Shown piece by piece: positions 10,130 through 19,465 of a stretch of 64,000 nt of DNA (its first letter is position 1; every line of letters begins with the position of its first letter). Both the position numbers and the translations under genes were made by a program. Origin of the DNA: Ancylobacter aquaticus (lineage in GTDB: Bacteria; Pseudomonadota; Alphaproteobacteria; Rhizobiales; Xanthobacteraceae). The stretch lies in the NCBI RefSeq assembly GCF_004339465.1, contig NZ_SMFY01000002.1, forward strand, positions 1 through 64,000. Direction: 5' to 3'. Below the pieces are notes generated by a model, which did no database searches, had not been told where the DNA came from, and worked only from the letters and a program-made list of their open reading frames with translations.

Positions 10130-11461
10130 ATGGCCTCGGCAGCAGAACAGCTCGCGGCAAACCTCAACTTCGGTGCTCTGGCAAAAGCCGACGAACTGAA
10201 GAAGCGCATCTGGTTCACCCTGGGTGCGCTTCTCGTTTATCGGCTGGGCACCTATATCCCGATGCCGGGCATCAATCCCGACGCGCTCGCCGATGTGTTC
10301 AGCACGGCGCAGCAGGGCATCATCGGGCTCTTCAACATGTTCTCGGGCGGCGCCGTGTCGCGCATGGCGATCTTCGCCCTGAACATCATGCCCTACATCT
10401 CGGCCTCCATCATCATTCAGCTGCTGACCACCGTCTCCCCGACGCTGGAAGCACTGAAGAAGGAAGGCGAGTCGGGCCGCAAGCAGATCAACCAGTACAC
10501 CCGCTACCTCACCGTGGTGCTCGCCGTGTTCCAGTCCTATGGCATTGCCGTGGGCCTTGAAGGGTCGGGTGCCGTCGTGGCCGATCCGGGCTGGTTCTTC
10601 CGCATCTCCACGGTGATCACGCTTACCGGTGGCACCATGTTCCTGATGTGGCTTGGCGAGCAGATCACCTCGCGCGGCATCGGCAACGGGATCTCGCTGA
10701 TCATCTTCGCCGGCATCGTGGCGGAGCTTCCCTCGGCAATCGCCAACACGCTTGAACTCGGACGCCAGGGCGCGCTGTCCACCGGCATCATCCTCGCGGT
10801 GATCCTGATGGCCATCGGCATCATCATGTTCATCGTGTTCATGGAGCGTGCGCAGCGCCGTCTGCTCATCCAGTATCCCAAGCGCCAGGTCGGCAACAAA
10901 GTGTATGAGGGCCAGTCCTCGCACCTGCCGCTGAAGCTGAACACCTCGGGCGTCATCCCGCCGATCTTCGCCTCTTCGCTGCTGCTCATCCCCACCACGG
11001 TGGCGAGCTTCATGCAGAGCTCGGGCCCGGGCTGGCTGACGACGGTGACGACGCTGATCGGCCACGGACAGCCGCTGTTCATGCTGCTCTATGTGCTGCT
11101 GATCGTTTTCTTCTGCTTCTTCTACACCGCCATCGTGTTCAATCCGACGGAGACGGCGGACAACCTGAAGAAGCATGGCGGCTTCGTGCCGGGCATCCGC
11201 CCGGGCGAGCGGACGGCCGAGTATATCGACTATGTGCTGACTCGCGTCACGGTCATCGGTGCGGCTTACCTAGCGGTCGTGTGCCTTTTCCCGGAGATTC
11301 TCATCTCCTACGCTGCGGTCCCGTTCTACTTCGGCGGCACCTCGTTGCTGATCGTGGTGAGCGTGACCATGGATACGGTGGCCCAGGTTCAGGGTCATCT
11401 GCTGGCGCACCAATATGAGGGGCTGGTCAAGAAGGCCAAGCTCAAGGGGAAGCGCCGATGA
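10130..11461 (+). CDS. secY: Protein translocase subunit SecY
   Basis: The 443-residue protein is the ten-helix pore of the SecYEG channel. Landmarks include [14 protein letters not shown] at the end of helix 1, the plug-region stretch [20 protein letters not shown], and [20 protein letters not shown] with [13 protein letters not shown] in the C-terminal half. It overlaps the adk start by four bases. Position after rplO is the typical spc order. Confidence 0.98.
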   Translation: MASAAEQLAANLNFGALAKADELKKRIWFTLGALLVYRLGTYIPMPGINPDALADVFSTAQQGIIGLFNMFSGGAVSRMAIFALNIMPYISASIIIQLLTTVSPTLEALKKEGESGRKQINQYTRYLTVVLAVFQSYGIAVGLEGSGAVVADPGWFFRISTVITLTGGTMFLMWLGEQITSRGIGNGISLIIFAGIVAELPSAIANTLELGRQGALSTGIILAVILMAIGIIMFIVFMERAQRRLLIQYPKRQVGNKVYEGQSSHLPLKLNTSGVIPPIFASSLLLIPTTVASFMQSSGPGWLTTVTTLIGHGQPLFMLLYVLLIVFFCFFYTAIVFNPTETADNLKKHGGFVPGIRPGERTAEYIDYVLTRVTVIGAAYLAVVCLFPEILISYAAVPFYFGGTSLLIVVSVTMDTVAQVQGHLLAHQYEGLVKKAKLKGKRR

Positions 11462-12042
11462 GGCTTATACTGCTCGGACCTCCGGGGGCGGGGAAGGGCA
11501 CGCAGGCGCAGCGTCTGGTCGCGCGCCACGGCATCGTGCAACTGTCGACCGGCGACATGCTGCGCGAGGCCGTCCGCAACGAGACACCCATCGGCCTCAA
11601 GGCCAAGGCGGTGATGGATGCCGGCAACCTCGTCTCGGACGAGATCGTGATCGGCATCATCTCCGACCGCATCGACCAGCCGGACTGCACCAAGGGCTTT
11701 ATCCTCGACGGGTTCCCGCGCACCGTGGCCCAGGCCGAGGCGCTGGATCGCATCCTGTCGGAAAAGGGCCTCAAGCTCGACGCGGTGATCGAGTTGAAGG
11801 TCGATCAGGACAAGCTGGTCGGCCGCATTATCCAGCGCGCCAAGGAAACCGCCGCGCGCGGCGAGCCGGTGCGCAAGGATGACGACCCGGAGGTTTTCAA
11901 GACCCGGCTCGATGCCTTCAATCGGGATACCGCCGTGGTCGCGCCCTATTATGCGGAGCGCGGCATGCTGGCGACGATCGACGGGATGAAACCTATCGAC
12001 GAGGTGACGAAAGCCATAGCGGACGTCCTCGAACTGGCCTGA
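11458..12042 (+). CDS. adk: Adenylate kinase, short-LID type
   Basis: The enzyme interconverts ATP + AMP and 2 ADP. The 194-residue protein has the P-loop GPPGAGKGT at residues 7-15 and the family block [15 protein letters not shown] near residue 80. At 194 residues it lacks the long LID insertion of E. coli Adk (214). It overlaps secY (ATGA), so the two are probably translationally coupled. Confidence 0.97.
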   Translation: MRLILLGPPGAGKGTQAQRLVARHGIVQLSTGDMLREAVRNETPIGLKAKAVMDAGNLVSDEIVIGIISDRIDQPDCTKGFILDGFPRTVAQAEALDRILSEKGLKLDAVIELKVDQDKLVGRIIQRAKETAARGEPVRKDDDPEVFKTRLDAFNRDTAVVAPYYAERGMLATIDGMKPIDEVTKAIADVLELA

Positions 12043-12056
12043 AAGTTCGTCGCGGC

Positions 12057-12085
12057 TTGACATGTGGGCGGAATCGCTCTATGTG
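12057..12085 (+). promoter_or_regulatory. Sigma-70-type promoter for the alpha operon
   Basis: A perfect TTGACA -35 box (12057-12062) is followed after 17 bases by TATGTG (12080-12085) as -10. It starts 14 bases after the adk stop, and transcription would begin about 12092, leaving a leader of roughly 138 bases before rpsM. Confidence 0.6.
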
Positions 12086-12115
12086 CCGCGCTTCACTCAA
12101 GCGGGTGCTGCCAAT

Positions 12116-12180
12116 CGACATCAATTCGCTGATGTCGGGCGGTCTCGTGCGTAACTCCGCAAGGGCCGGCCTCCACCGGC
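12116..12180 (+). promoter_or_regulatory. Structured leader of rpsM
   Basis: A perfect 8-bp hairpin, CGACATCA (12116-12123) with TGATGTCG (12130-12137), is followed by GCCGG (12165-12169) pairing with CCGGC (12176-12180). Both lie between the predicted start site and rpsM. This is where ribosomal-protein autoregulatory leaders are expected, but I do not recognise a known family. Confidence 0.4.
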
Positions 12181-12229
12181 GCGGGGCATTTTCATCACCG
12201 GCTCGTCCGGTTCACATGGAGAGAGCGAC

Positions 12230-12598
12230 GTGGCTCGTATTGCAGGCGTTAACATCCCGACCAACAAGCGCGTCATCATTGCGCTTCAGTACATTCACGG
12301 CATCGGCGCCAAGAATGCGGCCGAGATCGTGGAGAAGGTCGGCATTCCGGTCGAGCGCCGGGTCAACCAGCTCACCGATCAGGAAGTGCTGCAGATCCGC
12401 GAGACGATCGACCGCGATTTCCTGGTCGAAGGCGACCTGCGCCGCGAAGTCTCGATGAACATCAAGCGCCTGATGGACCTCGGCTGCTATCGCGGCCTGC
12501 GTCATCGTCGCGGTCTGCCGGTGCGCGGTCAGCGTACCCACACCAATGCCCGCACCCGCAAGGGTCCGGCCAAGGCGATCGCCGGCAAGAAGAAGTGA
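12230..12598 (+). CDS. rpsM: 30S ribosomal protein S13
   Basis: The 122-residue protein starts at GTG (12230; GGAGAGAG upstream) and reads [20 protein letters not shown], the standard uS13 N-terminus. The C-terminal [20 protein letters not shown] reaches towards P-site tRNA. It heads the alpha block; rpsD (S4) is absent here, as usual in alphaproteobacteria. Confidence 0.98.
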   Translation: MARIAGVNIPTNKRVIIALQYIHGIGAKNAAEIVEKVGIPVERRVNQLTDQEVLQIRETIDRDFLVEGDLRREVSMNIKRLMDLGCYRGLRHRRGLPVRGQRTHTNARTRKGPAKAIAGKKK

Positions 12599-12603
12599 GG
12601 AGG

Positions 12604-12650
12604 GCAGGCTGAGGCCTGCTTTCAGCGCCGGCGCCTCGTGCGGCCGGCGC
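12604..12650 (+). other. Two intercistronic hairpins between rpsM and rpsK
   Basis: GCAGGC (12604-12609) pairs with GCCTGC (12614-12619) around a TGAG loop, followed by TTT. GCGCCGGC (12625-12632) then pairs perfectly with GCCGGCGC (12643-12650) around ten bases. The rpsM-rpsK gap is 115 bases, long for a ribosomal operon. Confidence 0.45.
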
Positions 12651-12713
12651 GTTCGTTACGATTACTGTCCCGAGCGCCTGGAATGACGGGCGCGTCCGAA
12701 GGATCCATGGTCT

Positions 12714-13103
12714 ATGGCTAAAGAAGCTGCCCGCATCAAGCGTCGTGAGCGCAAGAATATCGCCTCCGGCGTTGCGCATGTGAATGCGTCGTTCAACAAC
12801 ACCATGATCACCATCACCGATGCGCAGGGCAACACCATTGCCTGGTCGTCGGCGGGTGCCATGGGCTTCAAGGGTTCGCGCAAGTCCACGCCGTATGCGG
12901 CGCAGGTTGCCGCCGAGGATTGCGCCCGTAAGGCTGCCGATCACGGCATGCGGACCATCGAGGTCGAGGTCTCCGGCCCCGGTTCGGGCCGTGAATCGGC
13001 GCTTCGTGCCTTCCAGGCGGCGGGCTTCACCGTGACGTCGATCCGCGACGTGACGCCGATCCCGCACAATGGCTGCCGTCCGCGCAAGCGTCGGCGCGTC
13101 TGA
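12714..13103 (+). CDS. rpsK: 30S ribosomal protein S11
   Basis: The 129-residue protein contains [20 protein letters not shown] and ends with the uS11 signature [20 protein letters not shown]. Its length matches E. coli S11 (129). S11 lies on the 30S platform near the E site. Confidence 0.98.
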   Translation: MAKEAARIKRRERKNIASGVAHVNASFNNTMITITDAQGNTIAWSSAGAMGFKGSRKSTPYAAQVAAEDCARKAADHGMRTIEVEVSGPGSGRESALRAFQAAGFTVTSIRDVTPIPHNGCRPRKRRRV

Positions 13104-13117
13104 CGCCTAATCATCCA

Positions 13118-13162
13118 GCGGCGCTTCGGGCGCCGCAGGGGCCGCTGCATTCGGCCTTCCCC
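13118..13162 (+). other. Two intercistronic hairpins between rpsK and rpoA
   Basis: GCGGCGC (13118-13124) pairs with GCGCCGC (13130-13136) around TTCGG. GGGGCCG (13138-13144) pairs with CGGCC (13152-13156) and CCCC (13159-13162) across a two-base bulge. No T-run follows. They may set the mRNA level of rpoA relative to S13/S11. Confidence 0.45.
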
Positions 13163-13233
13163 CTCCCGCCGGGACTGGGGTGGAAGGTGCCGGGCAGGGA
13201 GTCCGGGGCACCGTCGAAACCAAGGGTGACGTC

Positions 13234-14250
13234 GTGATTCAAAAGAACTGGCAAGAGCTGATCAAGCCCGAGAAGCTTGAAGTCTCGCTCGGCAGCGACC
13301 CGAAGCGCCTGGCGACCGTCGTCGCCGAGCCGCTTGAGCGCGGCTTCGGGCAGACGCTCGGCAATGCGCTGCGCCGCATCCTGCTGTCGTCGCTTCAGGG
13401 CGCGGCGGTGACGTCCGTGCATATTGACGGGGTGCTGCACGAGTTCTCGTCGATCCCGGGCGTGCGCGAGGACGTGACCGACATCGTCCTCAACATCAAG
13501 GACATCGCCATCAAGATGGCGGGCGATGGCCCCAAGCGCATGGTTGTGAAGAAGCAGGGTCCGGGTGTCGTCACCGCCGGTGACATCCAGACCGTGGGCG
13601 ACGTGCAGGTGCTGAACCCCGAGCTCGTGCTCTGCACGCTCGACGACGGCGCCGAAATCCGCATGGAGTTCACCGTCGACACCGGCAAGGGTTACATTGC
13701 CGCCGACCGCAACCGCCCCGAAGACGCGCCCATCGGCCTCATCCCGGTCGACAGCCTCTATTCGCCGGTCAAGAAGGTCTCCTACAAGGTCGAGAACACC
13801 CGCGAGGGTCAGATCCTCGACTATGACAAGCTGACACTGACCATCGAAACCAATGGCTCGGTCGGCCCCGAGGATGCGTTGGCCTATGCCGCGCGCATCC
13901 TGCAGGACCAGTTCGAGATCTTCGTCAATTTCGAGGAGCCCAAGCGCGAGACGGAAAGCCCTGTCATGCAGGAGCTTCCCTTCAACCCGGCGCTGCTCAA
14001 GAAGGTGGACGAGCTGGAACTGTCGGTCCGTTCGGCGAACTGCCTGAAGAACGACAACATCGTCTATATCGGCGACCTGATCCAGAAGACCGAGGCGGAG
14101 ATGCTCCGTACCCCGAACTTCGGCCGCAAGTCGCTGAACGAGATCAAGGAAGTTCTCGCCAGCATGGGCCTGCACCTCGGCATGGAAGTGCCGGGCTGGC
14201 CGCCGGAGAACATCGAGGATCTCGCCAAGCGGTTCGAAGATCACTATTGA
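13234..14250 (+). CDS. rpoA: DNA-directed RNA polymerase subunit alpha
   Basis: I place the start at GTG 13234, giving 338 residues that begin (V)[16 protein letters not shown] as in rhizobial RpoA; an open frame extends 54 bases upstream without family similarity. The N-terminal assembly domain shows [20 protein letters not shown]. The C-terminal domain (helix-hairpin-helix, binds UP elements and activators) includes [20 protein letters not shown] and [18 protein letters not shown]. Confidence 0.97.
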   Translation: MIQKNWQELIKPEKLEVSLGSDPKRLATVVAEPLERGFGQTLGNALRRILLSSLQGAAVTSVHIDGVLHEFSSIPGVREDVTDIVLNIKDIAIKMAGDGPKRMVVKKQGPGVVTAGDIQTVGDVQVLNPELVLCTLDDGAEIRMEFTVDTGKGYIAADRNRPEDAPIGLIPVDSLYSPVKKVSYKVENTREGQILDYDKLTLTIETNGSVGPEDALAYAARILQDQFEIFVNFEEPKRETESPVMQELPFNPALLKKVDELELSVRSANCLKNDNIVYIGDLIQKTEAEMLRTPNFGRKSLNEIKEVLASMGLHLGMEVPGWPPENIEDLAKRFEDHY

Positions 14251-14259
14251 GCATTGAGC

Positions 14260-14306
14260 GCGGCGTTCGAGCCGTCACCCGTATCTCCCGGCTCGAAAGC
14301 CGCCGC
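14260..14306 (+). other. Strong hairpin between rpoA and rplQ
   Basis: TTCGAGCCG (14266-14274) pairs perfectly with CGGCTCGAA (14289-14297), extended by GCGGCG (14260-14265) with CGCCGC (14301-14306) across a three-base bulge; the loop is 14 bases. ATTTAGGATTTTTG follows, so partial termination before rplQ is possible. Confidence 0.5.
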
Positions 14307-14322
14307 ATTTAGGATTTTTGCC

Positions 14323-14751
14323 ATGAACCACGGCAAGACGTATCGCAAGTTCAACCGGACCGCAGAGCACCGCAAGGCCATGTTCGCCAACATGTGCCAG
14401 GCGCTCATCACCCATGAGCAGATCATGACCACCCTGCCGAAGGCGAAGGATCTTCGCCCGGTTGTGGAAAAGCTGATCACGCTGGGCAAGCGCGGCGGTC
14501 TCCATGCCCGCCGTCAGGCTATCGCCGAAGTGCGCGACGTCGCTGTCGTGCGCAAGCTCTTCGACGTGATCGGCCCGCGCTACAAGGAGCGCAATGGCGG
14601 CTACACCCGCATCATCAAGGCGGGCTTCCGCCACGGTGATTCGGCGGCGATTGCCGTGATCGAGCTGGTCGATCGCGACGAATCGGCCAAGGGCGCCGCT
14701 GACATCGCCCGTCACGAGGCCGCCAAGGCCGAGGAAGCCGCCGCCGCGTGA
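14323..14751 (+). CDS. rplQ: 50S ribosomal protein L17
   Basis: The 142-residue product starts [20 protein letters not shown] at ATG 14323; the frame is open upstream through the hairpin but without family similarity. [20 protein letters not shown] is the bL17 signature. It ends the superoperon and has an Ala/Glu-rich tail. Confidence 0.97.
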   Translation: MNHGKTYRKFNRTAEHRKAMFANMCQALITHEQIMTTLPKAKDLRPVVEKLITLGKRGGLHARRQAIAEVRDVAVVRKLFDVIGPRYKERNGGYTRIIKAGFRHGDSAAIAVIELVDRDESAKGAADIARHEAAKAEEAAAA

Positions 14752-14785
14752 GCGTGACGGCAGCCGGACGTTAGATTTTCGGATC

Positions 14786-14809
14786 GGGGCGGCTTTTGCC
14801 GCCCCTTTT
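14786..14809 (+). terminator. Rho-independent terminator of the ribosomal superoperon
   Basis: GGGGCGGC (14786-14793) and GCCGCCCC (14798-14805) form a perfect 8-bp stem with a TTTT loop, followed by TTTT (14806-14809) and CTTTT. It lies 34 bases after the rplQ stop. Confidence 0.9.
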
Positions 14810-14900
14810 CTTTTGGCTGTGCCCCTTGGCAGTGCTCAGCAACACCAGCCGTGCGTCACGGCCCTTCCTACGCCACAGGGCGGGGATTATATCTGGCGTC

Positions 14901-16340
14901 ATGAAACGCTTTGTCCTCATCGCCGCTTCGCTTCTCGCCGCCGCGCCGGCACTCGCCCAGGTGCCTGCCCAGCCCCCCGCCGCCGACGGGCCGCGCGTGC
15001 CGTCCTCGCGTGCCGAGATCGGCCTGAGCTTCGCGCCTGTGGTGGCGCGTACAGCGCCGGCCATCGTCAATGTCTATGCGCTGAAGACAACCCAGCGGAA
15101 CAACCCGCTGCTGGACGACCCCTTCTTCCGCCGCTTCTTCGGCGATCGCGGCGGGCCCGATGTGCCCGGACTCGACATGCCGCGCGAGCGCATCCAGCGC
15201 TCGCTGGGGTCTGGCGTGCTGGTGGACCGCTCCGGCATCGTCGTCACCAACAACCATGTCATTGACGGCGCCGACGAGATTCGCCTGTCTCTGTCCGACA
15301 AGCGTGAATTCGATGCCGAGGTCGTGCTGCGCGACCCGCGCACCGACATCGCGATCCTCAAGATCAAGGGCGGTAAGGCGGATTTTCCCTCGGCGACGCT
15401 CGGCTCGTCGGACGACCTTCAGGTCGGCGACATCGTGTTGGCGATCGGCAATCCGTTCGGCGTCGGCCAGACGGTGACGCAGGGCATCGTCTCGGCGCTG
15501 GCCCGCACCCAGCGCGGCATTACCGATTACGGCTTCTTCATCCAGACCGACGCGGCGATCAATCCCGGCAATTCCGGGGGCGCGCTGGTGGACGGGGCGG
15601 GCCGTGTGGTCGGCATCAATACCGCGATCTTCTCGCGCTCCGGCGGCTCGCAGGGCATCGGCTTCGCCATTCCCGCCGATATGGTGCGGGTGGTGCTGCA
15701 ATCGGCGCTTTCCGGCAGCAAGGTCGTTCGCCGGCCCTGGCTCGGCGCCGATCTGCAGCAGATGACGCCGGATCTCGCCGAGGGGCTCGACGTGGTGCGC
15801 CCGACCGGCGCGCTCGTGCAGAACATCTTCCCCGGCAGCCCGGCCGAAAAGGCGGGGCTGCGCGCGGGTGATCTCATCGTCGCTGTCGCCGGGCTGGAGG
15901 TCGATGATCCCGACGCTTTCGGCTTTCGCTTCGCTACCCGCCCGCTGGGCGGTTCGGTCGATCTCGGCATTATCCGGCAGGGAAAGCCGGTGACGATCCG
16001 TGTTGGACTGGAGACGGCGCCCGAGACGGTGCCGCGCGACGAACTGATACTGCAGGGCCGCTCGCCCTTGTCTGGGGCGACCGTGGTCAATCTCTCGCCG
16101 GCGGTGATCGAGGAGATGCGGACCATCGACGCCATGAAGGGCGTGGTGATCCTGACGGTCGAGGAGGGCTCGCCCGCCGAACGCACCAGCTTCCGCCCGG
16201 GCGATGTCATTCTTGACATCAACGGCACCGCCATCGCGACGACGGCGGATCTCCAGCGGGTCACCCGCGTGCCGTCGCGGTCGTGGCGGGTGACGCTCCA
16301 GCGCGGCGGGCGGGTCATTTCCGCCCTGCTGCCGGGTTGA
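14901..16340 (+). CDS. Do-type periplasmic serine endoprotease (DegP/DegQ family)
   Basis: The 479-residue protein has a signal peptide (residues 1-20, ending ALAQ), a trypsin-like domain with His119 (VTNNHVIDG), Asp149 (PRTDIAIL) and Ser225 (NPGNSGGAL), and two PDZ domains. It should degrade or hold misfolded envelope proteins. I chose the ATG at 14901 because it begins the signal peptide; upstream in-frame codons run into the ribosomal terminator. DegP versus DegQ cannot be settled by eye. Confidence 0.93.
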   Translation: MKRFVLIAASLLAAAPALAQVPAQPPAADGPRVPSSRAEIGLSFAPVVARTAPAIVNVYALKTTQRNNPLLDDPFFRRFFGDRGGPDVPGLDMPRERIQRSLGSGVLVDRSGIVVTNNHVIDGADEIRLSLSDKREFDAEVVLRDPRTDIAILKIKGGKADFPSATLGSSDDLQVGDIVLAIGNPFGVGQTVTQGIVSALARTQRGITDYGFFIQTDAAINPGNSGGALVDGAGRVVGINTAIFSRSGGSQGIGFAIPADMVRVVLQSALSGSKVVRRPWLGADLQQMTPDLAEGLDVVRPTGALVQNIFPGSPAEKAGLRAGDLIVAVAGLEVDDPDAFGFRFATRPLGGSVDLGIIRQGKPVTIRVGLETAPETVPRDELILQGRSPLSGATVVNLSPAVIEEMRTIDAMKGVVILTVEEGSPAERTSFRPGDVILDINGTAIATTADLQRVTRVPSRSWRVTLQRGGRVISALLPG

Positions 16341-16347
16341 GGCGGCC

Positions 16348-17667
16348 TTGTCCGATCTGTTCGCCTCTGCCGGACTTGAGAATGCCGCACCCCGGCCGCT
16401 GGCCGACCGGCTGCGCCCGCAGAAGCTTGCCGAGGTGGTGGGCCAGGAGCACCTGACGGGGGAGGGCGGTGCGCTCACCCGGATGATCGCCAACCGCTCG
16501 CTCGGCTCGCTCGTTTTCTGGGGCCCGCCGGGCACCGGAAAGACGACGGTGGCGCGGTTGCTGGCGCGAGAGGTCAATCTGCATTTCGAGCAGGTCTCCG
16601 CCATCTTCACCGGAGTCGCCGACCTCAAGAAGGTGTTCGAGGCCGCGCGGGGCCGGCGGGCGATCGGGCAGGGTACGCTGCTCTTCGTCGACGAAATCCA
16701 CCGCTTCAATCGCGCCCAGCAGGACGGCTTCCTGCCGGTGATGGAAGACGGCACGATCACGCTGATCGGCGCCACGACGGAGAACCCGTCCTTCGAGCTG
16801 AACGCGGCGCTGCTGTCGCGCTCCCGCGTGCTGGTGTTCAAGGCGCTCGACGCCGAGGCGATCGACAGGCTGCTCCAGCGCGCGGAGACGCTGGAGGAAC
16901 GGCGCCTGCCGCTCGACGCGGATGCGCGGGAGGCTTTGGCCGGCATGGCCGATGGCGACGGGCGCTATCTTCTCGGGCTCGTCGAGGAACTGCTGGCGCT
17001 GCCGGACGGGCCGGATCTCGATGTGGCGGGCCTCGCCGCGACCATGCAGAAGCGGGCCCCGATCTACGACAAGGCGCAGGACGAGCACTACAATCTGCTC
17101 AGTTGCTTCCACAAGAGCCTGCGCGGGTCGGACGTGAACGGCGCCATGTACTGGGCTGCGCGCATGCTGACGGGTGGCGAGGACCCGGGCACGGTGTTCC
17201 GCCGTCTGTGCTGCGCCGCGTCCGAGGATGTCGGCATGGCCGACCCGCAGGCGATGCCACAGGTGGTAGCGGCGTGGTCAGCCTTCGAGCGCGTCGGCTG
17301 GCCTGAGGGGCGGCTGTTCCTGGCGCAGGCGATCGCCTATGTGGCGACGGCGCCCAAATCCAACGCGTCCTATTCCGCGTTCAACGCGGCGCTGGCGCTC
17401 GCCCAGAAGACCGGCTCGCTGGCGCCGCCCAAGGCTATCCTCAACGCGCCGACCAAGCTGATGAAGGAACTCGGCTATCACGCCGGCTACCAGTACGATC
17501 ACGATTTCCCCGATGCGTTCGCGGGCCAGCAGTTCTTCCCGGAAGAGCTCGCCGGCGACCCCCGGGCGGAGTTCTATGCGCCCAACGAGCGCGGCTTCGA
17601 GCGCGAGGTCAAGAAGCGCCTGGAATACTGGGCGCGGCTGAGGGTGGAGCGGCAGGGCGGCGATTAG
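16348..17667 (+). CDS. rarA: Replication-associated recombination protein A (MgsA/WRNIP1 family AAA ATPase)
   Basis: The 439-residue AAA+ ATPase has Walker A GPPGTGKTT at residues 59-67 and Walker B LLFVDEIHRF at 111-120, then the family segments ENPSFELNAALLSRSRVLVF and KSLRGSDVNGAMYWAARML. It acts at stalled replication forks. The start appears to be TTG at 16348, eight bases after the protease gene, because the family N-terminus begins there; that is an uncommon start codon. Confidence 0.93.
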   Translation: MSDLFASAGLENAAPRPLADRLRPQKLAEVVGQEHLTGEGGALTRMIANRSLGSLVFWGPPGTGKTTVARLLAREVNLHFEQVSAIFTGVADLKKVFEAARGRRAIGQGTLLFVDEIHRFNRAQQDGFLPVMEDGTITLIGATTENPSFELNAALLSRSRVLVFKALDAEAIDRLLQRAETLEERRLPLDADAREALAGMADGDGRYLLGLVEELLALPDGPDLDVAGLAATMQKRAPIYDKAQDEHYNLLSCFHKSLRGSDVNGAMYWAARMLTGGEDPGTVFRRLCCAASEDVGMADPQAMPQVVAAWSAFERVGWPEGRLFLAQAIAYVATAPKSNASYSAFNAALALAQKTGSLAPPKAILNAPTKLMKELGYHAGYQYDHDFPDAFAGQQFFPEELAGDPRAEFYAPNERGFEREVKKRLEYWARLRVERQGGD

Positions 17668-17773
17668 AGCCCTTTCCGATCAGGTGGAATCCCCTGATCG
17701 GAAAGGGCTCATGATCAATAAGCTGGAGCATTTTATCGTCGCGAAAGTCTGTCAACTTTCGTGGAAAATGCTC
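17667..17773 (+). repeat. Two adjacent palindromic intergenic repeats
   Basis: Palindrome 1: arms 17667-17684 and 17693-17710 are an 18-bp perfect inverted repeat with an 8-base loop; its first base is the last base of the rarA stop. Palindrome 2: GAGCATTTT (17726-17734) with AAAATGCTC (17765-17773) encloses CGAAAGT (17742-17748) with ACTTTCG (17755-17761). Both resemble short dispersed intergenic palindromes of rhizobial genomes. No fluoride riboswitch is visible before crcB. Confidence 0.75.
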
Positions 17774-17808
17774 GAGGCCGGGGCAGTTGGACAGGCGGGG
17801 CTGACGGC

Positions 17809-18192
17809 GTGCAGGGCATCATTCTCATCTTCATCGGGGCCGGCATCGGCGGCGTCCTGCGCAACACGCTCGGCATGGCCGTCATGCGGACATTCGGCAT
17901 GGGCTTTCCCTATGGCACGCTGGCGATCAACGTCATCGGCAGTTTTACGATAGGCATCGTCGCCGGATGGCTCACCTTCATGGCCACCGGCGCCTGGACG
18001 ATGCACGCGCGGGCTTTCATCATCACCGGCATTCTCGGCGGCTTCACCACCTTCTCCACCTTCTCGCTCGACACCGTCTTGCTGGTCGAGCGCGGTGAAG
18101 TGGGGCTGGCGGCTCTCTATGTCGCCGGTTCGGTCGGGCTCGCGCTGGCGGGCGCGTTCGGTGGATTGGCGCTCATGCGTGCTCTCGCGTGA
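17809..18192 (+). CDS. crcB: Fluoride-specific ion channel CrcB/Fluc
   Basis: The 127-residue protein has four membrane segments and the family motifs GGVLRNTLG (residues 14-22), Asn41 in NVIGSFTIG, and GGFTTFSTFS (77-86). It exports fluoride as a dual-topology dimer. The start is taken as GTG 17809; the longer frame upstream reads through the palindromic repeat and lacks similarity. A single gene implies a homodimer. Confidence 0.92.
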   Translation: MQGIILIFIGAGIGGVLRNTLGMAVMRTFGMGFPYGTLAINVIGSFTIGIVAGWLTFMATGAWTMHARAFIITGILGGFTTFSTFSLDTVLLVERGEVGLAALYVAGSVGLALAGAFGGLALMRALA

Positions 18193-18240
18193 CGTGGCGC
18201 CGTCTCTCGGCTATGTGCTGGGGCGAGGAGTAACCGATCC

Positions 18241-19335
18241 ATGGCCGTTGAGACACGCCGCGTCGACGCGGACGAAGAGGGCATGCGGCTCGACCGCTGG
18301 TTCAAGTCGCATTTTCCCGACCTTTCCTTTGGTCATCTGCAGAAGCTGCTGCGCGGCGGGCAGGTGCGGGTGGAGGGTGGCCGGGTGAAGACCAACACCC
18401 GGCTCTCCGCCGGGCAGGTCATTCGCATCCCTCCGCTGGAGGAAAAGCCGCAGCTCTCCGCCGCCGACCATCTGGAGGCGGAGGAAGCGAAGGCGCGTGG
18501 CGAGACGCCGCCCCGTCCGTCCCCGCGCGCGGCTCCCACCGATGGCGAGGAAGAGCTGTCCACGCCGGCGGTGCGGCGCCCGAGTTCCGACGACAAGGAC
18601 GCCCGCGCGCTCAAGGACATGACGCTCTATGAGGACCGCGACGTGCTGGTGCTCAACAAGCCGTTCGGCCTTGCGGTCCAGGGCGGCTCGGGCACCTATC
18701 GCCATGTCGACGGCATGCTGGAGGCGCTGCGCGGCTCCGACGGGCAGAAGCCCCGCCTGGTCCACCGCATCGACAAGGACACGTCCGGCATCCTGCTGGT
18801 GGCGAAGTCCCGCCTGTCGGCCTCGACACTGGCCAAGACCTTCCGCTCGCGCTCGGCCCGCAAGGTCTATTGGGCGCTGGTTCCCGGCGTGCCGCGTCCC
18901 GCCCAGGGCCGCATCTCGACCTATCTCGCCAAGGACGAGGCGGCGGAAAAAATGCGCGTCGCTCGCCATGGCGACGACGAGGCCAGCCACGCCATCTCCT
19001 ATTATGCCGTGGTGGACAATGCAGCGCAGAAGCTCGCCTGGCTGTCGATGAAGCCGGTAACGGGCCGCACCCATCAGTTGCGCGCCCATGCCGCCCATAT
19101 CGGCCACCCCATTGTTGGCGACCCGAAATATTTCGACATCGAGAACTGGCCGCTGCCGGGTGGGCTGCAGAATCGGCTGCATCTTCTGGCGCGCCGGCTG
19201 GTCATCCCGCACCCGCGCGGTGACAAGCTGATCGACGTCTCGGCGCCGCTGCCGCCGCACATGCAGCAGAGCTGGAATGTGCTCGGCTTCGACGCCTCGC
19301 AGTACGACCCGATCGTCGACGCTCCGGAAAGCTGA
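18241..19335 (+). CDS. RluA-family (RluC/RluD-like) 23S rRNA pseudouridine synthase
   Basis: The 364-residue protein has an N-terminal S4 RNA-binding domain (about residues 14-65), a low-complexity linker with Pro/Arg/Glu (70-125), and a catalytic domain with HRIDKDTSG at 175-183, where Asp178 is the expected nucleophile, followed by GRTHQLRAH. The target uridines cannot be told from sequence alone; RluC-like is my best guess. It follows crcB by 48 bases. Confidence 0.92.
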   Translation: MAVETRRVDADEEGMRLDRWFKSHFPDLSFGHLQKLLRGGQVRVEGGRVKTNTRLSAGQVIRIPPLEEKPQLSAADHLEAEEAKARGETPPRPSPRAAPTDGEEELSTPAVRRPSSDDKDARALKDMTLYEDRDVLVLNKPFGLAVQGGSGTYRHVDGMLEALRGSDGQKPRLVHRIDKDTSGILLVAKSRLSASTLAKTFRSRSARKVYWALVPGVPRPAQGRISTYLAKDEAAEKMRVARHGDDEASHAISYYAVVDNAAQKLAWLSMKPVTGRTHQLRAHAAHIGHPIVGDPKYFDIENWPLPGGLQNRLHLLARRLVIPHPRGDKLIDVSAPLPPHMQQSWNVLGFDASQYDPIVDAPES

Positions 19336-19465
19336 GCCGGGGCGGGCGGGGCCGTCGCTGGCGGCGGAGGAGCGTATGGCAGTGGATGCGCGCCTGCATG
19401 GATGGCGCGGCCGCTGGCGATGGGCTACGCAGCTTCGCAATCGCCCTCCGCACGGAGCCTCGCTC

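Noticed and set aside
14868..16946. 692-codon open frame on the - strand
   Set aside because: It lies antisense to the protease and rarA genes, is rich in Arg/Ser/Pro with no family pattern, and reflects high GC at third codon positions.
17711..17808. Fluoride riboswitch before crcB
   Set aside because: The leader contains the palindromic repeats; the conserved fluoride-aptamer pattern is not visible.
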